This document shows, piece by piece, positions 1 to 4,718 of a DNA stretch of 11,199 nt. The position numbers were made by a program, and so were the translations under genes. This DNA comes from Solirubrobacterales bacterium (lineage in GTDB: Bacteria; Actinomycetota; Thermoleophilia; Solirubrobacterales; Solirubrobacteraceae), in the NCBI GenBank assembly GCA_003151895.1, contig PLYX01000102.1:1-11199 (forward strand), read 5' to 3'. Position 1 is the first letter of the stretch, and each line of letters begins with the position of its first letter. The notes under the pieces were generated by a model. It was not told the DNA's origin. It worked only from the letters and a program-made list of their open reading frames with translations, and searched no databases.

Positions 1-1192
1 GCTTGCGCCCGATCACCATGCGCTGGATCTCGCTCGTGCCCTCGCCGATCAGGAGCAGCGGCGCGTCCCGGTACAGGCGCTCGATCTCGTATTCCTTGGA
101 GTACCCGTAGCCGCCGTGGATGCGGAACGACTCCTCGACGCAGAAGCGCCCCGCCTCTGACGCGAACAGCTTCGCCATCCCCGCCTCCAGGTCCGAGCGC
201 TCGCCGGCGTCCTTCAGGCGCGCGGCGCGCAGTGTGAGCAGCCGCGCAGCGTCGACCTGCGTGGCCATGTCGGCGAGCTTGAACTGGATCGCCTGGTGCT
301 CTGCGATCGGCTTGCCGAACGTCTTGCGCTCCTGGGAGTAGCGCAGTCCCAGCTCCAGGGCGCGCTGGGCGATGCCGACGCCGCGTGCGGCGACATTGAC
401 ACGACCGACCTCCAGCGCGTCCATCATCTGGGGGAAGCCCTTGTTGAGGCCCGCGTCCTCGCCACCGAGGATGTTCTCGGCCGGGCAGCGATAGCCGTCG
501 AATACGAGCTCGGTCGACTCCACGCCCTTGTAGCCCATCTTTTCGAGCTTCGGGGGGACGGTAAGGCCGGCGTAGTCGCCCGTGTTCTTCGAGACACCGC
601 CCTGCTTCTCGGCGATGAAGCAGGTGAAGCCCTTGTGGCGCGGCTGGGCGTCGGGATCGGTCTTGACGAGCACGAACACCAGGTCGGACATCAGGCCGTT
701 GGTGACCCACATCTTCTGCCCGTTGATCTCGTAGCGGCCGTCCTCGCCCTTCTTGGCGGAGGTCTTGATCGCCTGCACGTCGGAGCCGAGCTCGGGCTCG
801 GACAGCGAGAAGGCGGCGCGTATCTCGCCGGTGGCCATGCGCGGCAGGTACTTCTGCCTCTGCTCGTCTGAGCCGAACTTCATGAGCAGGTAGGAGCCGA
901 TGAAGTGGGTGTTGACGACCCCCGAGATCGAGATCCAGCCGCGCGAGAGCTCCTCGACGATCATCGCGTAGGTCGTCAAATCGAGGCCCATGCCGCCGTA
1001 CTCCTCGGGGATCGTGACCCCGAACAGGCCGAGCTCCTTCATCTGCTCGACGATCGGCCCCGGGAAGAGGTCCTCGTGGTCGTAGTGCTCGGCGTTGGGG
1101 AGGATCTGCTCGTCGGCGAACTGGCGCACCATCTCGGTGATGGCCTTCTGCTCGTCGGTCTTCTCGGTGTAGGGGGCGGGGGCTACGGCCAT
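1..1192 (-). CDS. Acyl-CoA dehydrogenase family protein (3' end cut by window edge)
   Basis: Flavoenzyme that introduces the alpha,beta double bond into acyl-CoA thioesters, with electrons passed from FAD to electron-transfer flavoprotein; cytoplasmic. 397 residues are visible; the family is about 380-400 long, so only a few C-terminal residues should be missing. The N-terminal helical domain spans about 10-125. The FAD-contacting signature FSLSEPELGSD lies at 128-138, the beta domain follows to about 235, and the C-terminal helical domain contains QERKTFGKPIAEHQ (287-300). The second signature, RIHGGYGYSKEYEIERLYRD, is at 357-376, with Arg where Gln is usual. The catalytic base is Glu384 in GEGTSEIQR, the position used by short- and medium-chain enzymes; the alternative isovaleryl-CoA dehydrogenase-type position (EVGR, 261-264) carries Gly. 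The ATG at 1190-1192 is chosen because GGAG lies 8 nt upstream. Family assignment is firm; chain-length specificity cannot be read. The acyl-CoA synthetase on the other side of the ATPase gene is a plausible partner. Confidence 0.95.
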   Translation of the reverse strand, partial: MAVAPAPYTEKTDEQKAITEMVRQFADEQILPNAEHYDHEDLFPGPIVEQMKELGLFGVTIPEEYGGMGLDLTTYAMIVEELSRGWISISGVVNTHFIGSYLLMKFGSDEQRQKYLPRMATGEIRAAFSLSEPELGSDVQAIKTSAKKGEDGRYEINGQKMWVTNGLMSDLVFVLVKTDPDAQPRHKGFTCFIAEKQGGVSKNTGDYAGLTVPPKLEKMGYKGVESTELVFDGYRCPAENILGGEDAGLNKGFPQMMDALEVGRVNVAARGVGIAQRALELGLRYSQERKTFGKPIAEHQAIQFKLADMATQVDAARLLTLRAARLKDAGERSDLEAGMAKLFASEAGRFCVEESFRIHGGYGYSKEYEIERLYRDAPLLLIGEGTSEIQRMVIGRK

Positions 1193-1200
1193 GCGTGGGG

Positions 1201-1204
1201 CTCC
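1201..1204 (-). promoter_or_regulatory. Shine-Dalgarno site of the acyl-CoA dehydrogenase gene
   Basis: On the minus strand GGAG sits 8 nt before the ATG at 1192. This supports that start and contrasts with the AAA+ ATPase and hydrolase 1 starts, which lack a Shine-Dalgarno sequence. Confidence 0.55.
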
Positions 1205-1229
1205 AGGGTCGGAAATCGGATGTCCAGAC

Positions 1230-1235
1230 AGGATA
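1230..1235 (-). promoter_or_regulatory. Possible -10 box for the acyl-CoA dehydrogenase gene
   Basis: The minus strand reads TATCCT, fitting TAnnnT. A start point about 7 nt downstream would give a leader of roughly 31 nt containing the GGAG site. No good -35 hexamer is seen at 16-18 nt spacing. The same hexamer occurs as the proposed -10 of the divergent ATPase gene. This is a motif match only. Confidence 0.3.
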
Positions 1236-1283
1236 CCTGGGAGGGGGAAGACAAATCAGCCCGGCGGCTCAGATCCTCCAGAC

Positions 1284-1297
1284 GCGATTCGAATCGC
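1284..1297. repeat. 14-bp perfect palindrome in the divergent intergenic region
   Basis: GCGATTCGAATCGC is its own reverse complement. It lies between the divergent acyl-CoA dehydrogenase and ATPase genes, upstream of both proposed -10 boxes. A dimeric repressor operator is possible, but there is only one copy and no regulator gene is present in the window. Confidence 0.4.
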
Positions 1298-1318
1298 TCC
1301 ACACACCGATGCGTTGAC

Positions 1319-1408
1319 TCCTTATTTGTCAGGGCCTGTACTCCTCACTTAGCGGGGGAAATATTCCTCACTTCGCAGGCCCTGCATTCCTCATTTGTCA
1401 GGTGGTTG
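1319..1408 (+). repeat. Four degenerate tandem copies of a 22-23 bp motif upstream of the ATPase gene
   Basis: Units begin at 1319, 1341, 1364 and 1387, a period of 22, 23 and 23 bp. The shared core runs from CCT into a pyrimidine-rich stretch and then CAGG: CCTTATTTGTCAGG (unit 1), CCTCACTTAGCGGG (unit 2), CCTCACTTCGCAGG (unit 3) and CCTCATTTGTCAGG (unit 4). Units 1 and 4 share ATTTGTCAGG exactly. Within the array CAGGGCCTG (1330-1338) and its reverse complement CAGGCCCTG (1376-1384) could pair. The region is AT-rich for this DNA: 31 of 60 bases in 1321-1380 are G or C. The array ends 3-4 bp before the proposed -10 of the ATPase gene, so it covers where -35 and upstream regulatory sites would be. 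Direct-repeat operators are the simplest reading. Confidence 0.7.
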
Positions 1409-1411
1409 CCC

Positions 1412-1417
1412 TATCCT
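1412..1417 (+). promoter_or_regulatory. Proposed -10 box for a leaderless ATPase mRNA
   Basis: TATCCT ends 8 nt before the ATG at 1425, so transcription would start at or next to the start codon. This fits leaderless expression, common in actinobacteria, and explains the missing Shine-Dalgarno sequence. The last repeat unit (TTGTCA at 1395-1400) is too close to act as a normal -35, so activation through the repeats is possible. Confidence 0.45.
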
Positions 1418-1424
1418 TTCGATG

Positions 1425-2669
1425 ATGCCCCCAAAGCTCGTCGAAAGGAGCATCCGCCCGATCGTCGCTGAGGCCCTTTCGGACGCCCGCGCGGTCTGCG
1501 TGCTCGGCGCACGCCAGACTGGTAAGAGCACGCTGGTCAAGCAGATCGCGGAGCGGGAGCATCCCGCGGCCTATATCACGCTCGATGACGACGCAACCCG
1601 CCGCGCGGCGTTGGAAGACCCGACCGGCTTCGTGGCCGGACTCGACGATCGATCTGTCATCGACGAGGTACAGCGCGCGCCTGACCTGATGCTCGCCATC
1701 AAGGCGCGTCTGGACACGAACGACGCACCAGGACAGTTTCTTCTCACGGGCTCCGCGAACATCCTCACACTTCCGACGATCGTCGACAAGCTGCCGGGAA
1801 GGGTTGATTACGTCCGGTTGTGGCCGTTCTCTCAGGGGGAGATCGAGAATCGACACGGCAGCTTCATCGACCGTCTGTTCGACCGCGACCCCCCACGCGT
1901 CCAGCGTGCACAGGTGGGACGTGGCGCCTACGCGGAGCGCATTGCGACAGGCGGGTTTCCCAGGGCGCAGGGACGCAGCGCACGTATCCGCGAGCGATTC
2001 TTCGAAAGCTATATTGCGACGGTCCTCGCACACGACCTGGAGGACGTCGCTCGCGTACGCCGGATCGACGGCCTCGAACGTTTGCCGAGCGTGATCGCGT
2101 CTCGCTCCGCGAACCTGATGAGCACACGAGCCATCGGCGTAGATCTGGGGATCGACAACAAGACCGCCGCATCGCATGTCCGGATACTCGAAGAGCTCTT
2201 TCTGGTGTGGCGTCTGCAACCGTGGCACAGCAACCTCGGCAGCCGCTACATCAAGACGCCGAAGCTGTACGTAACGGACTCGGGGCTGCTCGCCCACCTG
2301 ATGAACGCAGACGCCAGTCGGATCGTGCACGACGCATCGCTGGCAGGTCAGGTCTTCGAGACCTTCGTCGCGATGGAGCTGTTGCGCCAGAAGGAGTGGT
2401 CTCGACATTCGCCCGCCCTCTTTCATTACAGGGATAGCGAGCAGCGGGAGATCGACGTGGTCATGGAGCTGCGCGGCGGCGCCGTAGCGGGGGTTGAGGT
2501 CAAGACGGCCGCCACGATCAAGTCCAAGGACTTCGCCGGACTTCGCTACCTACGCGACAAGCTCGGCGAACGCTTTGCGTTCGGAGTCGTGCTGTACACC
2601 GGCGAGCGAACCCTTCCGTTTGGCGACCGGTTGGCCGCCGTCCCCCTGTGCGCCCTCTGGCAGTCCTGA
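1425..2669 (+). CDS. AAA+ ATPase with C-terminal DUF4143 (COG1373 type)
   Basis: A 414-residue P-loop ATPase of a widespread family with no settled function; such genes are often accessory and are sometimes discussed as toxin-like or defence-associated. Walker A is GARQTGKST at 28-36 (Lys34). Walker B is SVIDEVQRAP with Asp80-Glu81. A sensor-1-like LLTGSAN strand follows, then LPGRVDYVRLWPFSQGEI, typical of the family. After the ATPase core come a helical region, a predicted winged-helix stretch (TRAIGVDLGIDNKTAASHVR) and a C-terminal domain. That domain carries a PD-(D/E)xK-like set: Asp344 in EIDVV, then Glu358 and Lys360 in EVK. ATG 1425 is chosen over ATG 1422 and the upstream TTG 1395 because of the -10 spacing; the TTG lies inside the repeat array. 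The sequence looks less GC-rich than its neighbours. Family assignment is strong; the role is unknown. Confidence 0.9.
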   Translation: MPPKLVERSIRPIVAEALSDARAVCVLGARQTGKSTLVKQIAEREHPAAYITLDDDATRRAALEDPTGFVAGLDDRSVIDEVQRAPDLMLAIKARLDTNDAPGQFLLTGSANILTLPTIVDKLPGRVDYVRLWPFSQGEIENRHGSFIDRLFDRDPPRVQRAQVGRGAYAERIATGGFPRAQGRSARIRERFFESYIATVLAHDLEDVARVRRIDGLERLPSVIASRSANLMSTRAIGVDLGIDNKTAASHVRILEELFLVWRLQPWHSNLGSRYIKTPKLYVTDSGLLAHLMNADASRIVHDASLAGQVFETFVAMELLRQKEWSRHSPALFHYRDSEQREIDVVMELRGGAVAGVEVKTAATIKSKDFAGLRYLRDKLGERFAFGVVLYTGERTLPFGDRLAAVPLCALWQS

Positions 2670-2700
2670 GAGCGCGCGCACTCTGCGAGACTGCGCCGCC

Positions 2701-4191
2701 GTGAACTTCGCCCGAGACCTCATTGCCGCCCAGCCCACCGAGCGGCTGGCGCTGGCGGAGCTGGCGCGCGATGGACACCGCCGTGAGTGGACGTTCGCTG
2801 AGGTGGAGCGGGCCGGCGGCGGGATGGCCGGCGCGCTCCTCGCACGGGGAGTACGCAAGGGTGACGTGGTGATGACGCTGATCGGCAACCGGCCGGAGTG
2901 GGTACTGACGATGATGGCGTGCTTTCGCATCGGCGCCGTGGCGTTGCCGTGCACCGAGCAGCTGCGAGCCAAGGACCTGCGTTTGCGACTGGAGGTAGCG
3001 CGCCCCGCCTTGATCGTGGCGGACGAGCGCAACAGGGCAGAGCTCCAGGCCGCCACCCCTGACTGTCCGGTGGCCTTCGTCCCGGACGAATCTCTATTCC
3101 AGGATGGAGACGTTCCGCATGCAGACTTGGCAGAGAGCGACCCGGCGTTGATCGCGTTCACGAGCGGGACGGCAGGGGAGCCGAAGGCGGTCGTGCACGC
3201 GCAGCGCTACCTGTACGGCCAACGTGTGCAGGCCGAACACTGGCTGGGCGCCGAAGCAGGAGACCTCGTGTGGTGCACGGCCGCGAGCGGGTGGAGCAAG
3301 TCGGCTCGCAACGCCTGGATCGCCCCCTGGCTGATGGGAGCGAGCGCGCTGTTGCACGACGCGCGCTTCGACCCGCACGAGCGCCTCGATCTGATCGAAC
3401 GGGAGCGGGTGAACGTGCTGTGCATGGCGCCGACCGAGTACCGGGTGATCGCCAAGCGGGCGACACTGAGGGCGCTGCCGAGCTTGAAGGGCATGGTGGC
3501 CGCCGGCGAGGCGCTGAACCCCGAGGTGCTGAAGGTGTGGAGGAGCGCGACGGGACTCGACATCCGTGACGGGTATGGGCAGACCGAGACGGGCCAGATG
3601 ACCGGCATGGAGATCGGCGTGCGGTCGCGGGCCGGCTCGATGGGCAAGGCGCTTGCGGGCGTGCGCCTGAGGGTCCGGGATGGCGAGCTGGTGGCCGATC
3701 CGACGAGCGTGCCGACGTTCTTCCTGGGGTATCTCGGCGAGGGCGTCGAGCGCACCCGCGGGGCACACGGCGAGCCCGGCGGCAGTTGGAGCGTCGAGGA
3801 CCGCCGCGAGGGCGGCCCGTGGCAGACAGGCGACCATGTGAGCGAGGACGAGGACGGGTACCTGCGCTTCGAGGGCCGTGCCGACGACGTGATCATCTCA
3901 GCCGGGTATCGAATCGGCCCCTTCGAGGTGGAGTCGGCGCTCGTGGCGCACCCGGCGGTCGCGGAGGCGGCGGCCGTGGCGGCTCCCGACGAGGAGCGCG
4001 GAGCGGTGGTGCGGGCGATCGTGGTGCTGCGCGACGGGCACGAGCCGTCGCCCGAGCTGGCGAGCGAGCTCCAGGAGCACGTGAAGCGCGAGACAGCCCC
4101 CTACAAGTACCCGCGGATCCTGGAGTTCGCCGCAGAGCTGCCAAAGACGGCGAGCGGCAAGGTCAAGCGCGCAGAGCTGCGCGATCGTTGA
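2701..4191 (+). CDS. AMP-binding acyl-CoA synthetase, medium-chain (MACS/ACSM)-like
   Basis: A 496-residue adenylate-forming enzyme that should activate a carboxylic acid with ATP and then transfer it to CoA. ANL motifs are in order: the phosphate loop TSGTAGEPK at 154-162 (Ala where Thr is common), GYGQTETG at 291-298, WQTGD at 374-378, the hinge and A8 region RADDVIISAGYRIGPFEVE, and PKTASGKVKR at 481-490 with catalytic Lys487. WCTAASGWSKSARNAWIAPW and APTEYRV resemble acetyl-CoA synthetase-like and medium-chain enzymes rather than long-chain FadD. A Gly-rich stretch at 348-373 looks like a short insertion before WQTGD. GTG 2701 is chosen because homology begins there; upstream in-frame codons overlap the ATPase gene. 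No promoter-like hexamer is seen in the 31-bp gap, so it is probably cotranscribed with the ATPase. It pairs logically with the acyl-CoA dehydrogenase. Substrate is unknown. Confidence 0.92.
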   Translation: MNFARDLIAAQPTERLALAELARDGHRREWTFAEVERAGGGMAGALLARGVRKGDVVMTLIGNRPEWVLTMMACFRIGAVALPCTEQLRAKDLRLRLEVARPALIVADERNRAELQAATPDCPVAFVPDESLFQDGDVPHADLAESDPALIAFTSGTAGEPKAVVHAQRYLYGQRVQAEHWLGAEAGDLVWCTAASGWSKSARNAWIAPWLMGASALLHDARFDPHERLDLIERERVNVLCMAPTEYRVIAKRATLRALPSLKGMVAAGEALNPEVLKVWRSATGLDIRDGYGQTETGQMTGMEIGVRSRAGSMGKALAGVRLRVRDGELVADPTSVPTFFLGYLGEGVERTRGAHGEPGGSWSVEDRREGGPWQTGDHVSEDEDGYLRFEGRADDVIISAGYRIGPFEVESALVAHPAVAEAAAVAAPDEERGAVVRAIVVLRDGHEPSPELASELQEHVKRETAPYKYPRILEFAAELPKTASGKVKRAELRDR

Positions 4192-4200
4192 TGCTGTTCC

Positions 4201-4220
4201 GACCGGCGCATGCGCCGGTC
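4201..4220. repeat. GCATGC-centred palindrome 1 (20 bp, perfect)
   Basis: The left arm GACCGGC, centre GCATGC and complementary right arm form a perfect 20-bp palindrome starting 10 bp after the acyl-CoA synthetase stop codon. It is the first of three in a row. As RNA it would be a very stable hairpin on either strand. Confidence 0.9.
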
Positions 4221-4222
4221 GG

Positions 4223-4246
4223 CCTGACCGTGCATGCACGGTCAGG
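4223..4246. repeat. GCATGC-centred palindrome 2 (24 bp, perfect)
   Basis: The left arm CCTGACCGT, centre GCATGC and complementary right arm are perfect over 24 bp. It is separated from palindrome 1 by only GG (4221-4222). The arms differ from those of its neighbours while the centre is identical. Confidence 0.9.
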
Positions 4247-4270
4247 GACAGGGCCGCATGCGGCCCTGTC
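4247..4270. repeat. GCATGC-centred palindrome 3 (24 bp, perfect)
   Basis: The left arm GACAGGGCC, centre GCATGC and complementary right arm are perfect over 24 bp and directly abut palindrome 2. It is followed on the plus strand by an AT-rich stretch (4275-4294) with AAAAATATTAAG rather than a T-run, so it is not a classical intrinsic terminator for the plus-strand gene. With the other two it may still terminate or insulate the convergent transcripts. Confidence 0.9.
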
Positions 4271-4290
4271 TTCCCCAAAAATATTAAGGA

Positions 4291-4680
4291 TTAAGGGATA
4301 GCAACGATCGCGTCGATCTCGACCTGGGCGCCTCGTGGCAAGGCCGCCACGCCCACCGCGACGCGCGCCGGCGGGGAGTCCGGGAAGAACGAGGCGTAGA
4401 CCTCCCCCACCTCCGCGAAGCGTGCCAGGTCGGTCATGTAGACGGTGAGGCGCAGCGCGTCGGTGAGCGAGGCGCCGGCGGCGTCGCACACGGCCGTCAG
4501 GTTCTGGAGGCACTGTCGAGCCTGCTCGGCCGCGGTGATGCCGACGATCTCTCCGGTGGCGGGGTCGAGCGGGATCTGGCCGGAGCAGAAGAGCAGCGAG
4601 CCGGCGCGCACCGCGTGGCTGTAGGGGCCGATCGCGGCCGGGGCGCCGGGCGCCGTGATCGGTTGGCGGTCGAATGCCAT
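4291..4680 (-). CDS. RidA/YjgF/UK114 family protein
   Basis: A 129-residue protein matching the usual length of this trimeric cytoplasmic family. Characterised RidA members hydrolyse reactive enamine/imine intermediates made by PLP enzymes such as threonine dehydratase. Family landmarks are AIGPYSHAV (16-24), LLFCSGQIPLDPATGEIV (29-46), the DALRLTVYMTDL stretch (74-85), and SPPARVAVGVAALPRGAQVEIDAI (102-125, given from key residues). The last includes Arg106, the expected substrate-carboxylate ligand, and Glu121. It can therefore be catalytically competent, but RidA subfamilies differ and this one need not act on 2-aminoacrylate. The ATG at 4680 is the natural start; no Shine-Dalgarno is obvious. 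It is convergent with the acyl-CoA synthetase across the palindrome array and divergent from the hydrolase operon. Confidence 0.93.
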   Translation of the reverse strand: MAFDRQPITAPGAPAAIGPYSHAVRAGSLLFCSGQIPLDPATGEIVGITAAEQARQCLQNLTAVCDAAGASLTDALRLTVYMTDLARFAEVGEVYASFFPDSPPARVAVGVAALPRGAQVEIDAIVAIP

Positions 4681-4689
4681 CGGAGCGCG

Positions 4690-4695
4690 AGCCTA
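4690..4695 (-). promoter_or_regulatory. Possible -10 box of the RidA-family gene
   Basis: On the minus strand TAGGCT (TAnnnT) ends 10 nt before the ATG, which would give a leaderless or nearly leaderless mRNA. It lies about 11 bp from the proposed -10 of the divergent hydrolase operon. Motif match only. Confidence 0.35.
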
Positions 4696-4705
4696 CACCG
4701 TTCGC

Positions 4706-4711
4706 TAGATT
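4706..4711 (+). promoter_or_regulatory. Proposed -10 box of the hydrolase operon
   Basis: TAGATT (TAnnnT) ends 8 nt before GTG 4719, the same spacing as at the ATPase gene, consistent with a leaderless mRNA. It supports GTG 4719 over the upstream ATG 4674, which would overlap the RidA start codon. No clear -35 is visible. Confidence 0.45.
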
Positions 4712-4718
4712 CCGATTG

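Noticed and set aside
1281..1300. T-arm-like GATTCGAATC, possible tRNA or att remnant
   Set aside because: The stem and loop register do not fit a T-arm: the base before the loop is A, not G. No matching acceptor, D-arm or anticodon arm can be built upstream. Kept only as a palindrome.
1319..1408. Short CRISPR array
   Set aside because: Units are degenerate and contiguous with no unique spacers, and no cas gene is present.
296..1471. Plus-strand open frames of about 190 residues opposite the acyl-CoA dehydrogenase
   Set aside because: The minus-strand frame matches acyl-CoA dehydrogenase end to end; the plus frames are antisense shadows with low-complexity translation.
1398..2426. 342-residue minus-strand open frame opposite the ATPase
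   Set aside because: The plus strand encodes a full set of AAA+ and DUF4143 motifs across the same span; the opposite frame has no recognisable domain and is a shadow of GC-rich coding DNA.
2494..2700. N-terminal extension of the acyl-CoA synthetase from an upstream ATG
   Set aside because: It would overlap the ATPase gene by about 176 bp and its translation has no similarity to the family; homology begins at GTG 2701.
3094..3896. Long minus-strand frames of 200-250 residues opposite the acyl-CoA synthetase
   Set aside because: Arg/Pro/Ala/Ser-rich translations without domains, overlapping a plus-strand gene that has every ANL motif in order.
4201..4270. Ordinary rho-independent terminator
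   Set aside because: The hairpins are strong, but no T-run follows on the plus strand, and on the minus strand the T-rich stretch lies before, not after, the hairpins. A terminating role remains possible but not of the classical type.
4674..4718. ATG 4674 as start of the first hydrolase
   Set aside because: It overlaps the divergent RidA start codon and adds a charged segment ahead of a well-formed signal peptide that begins at GTG 4719.
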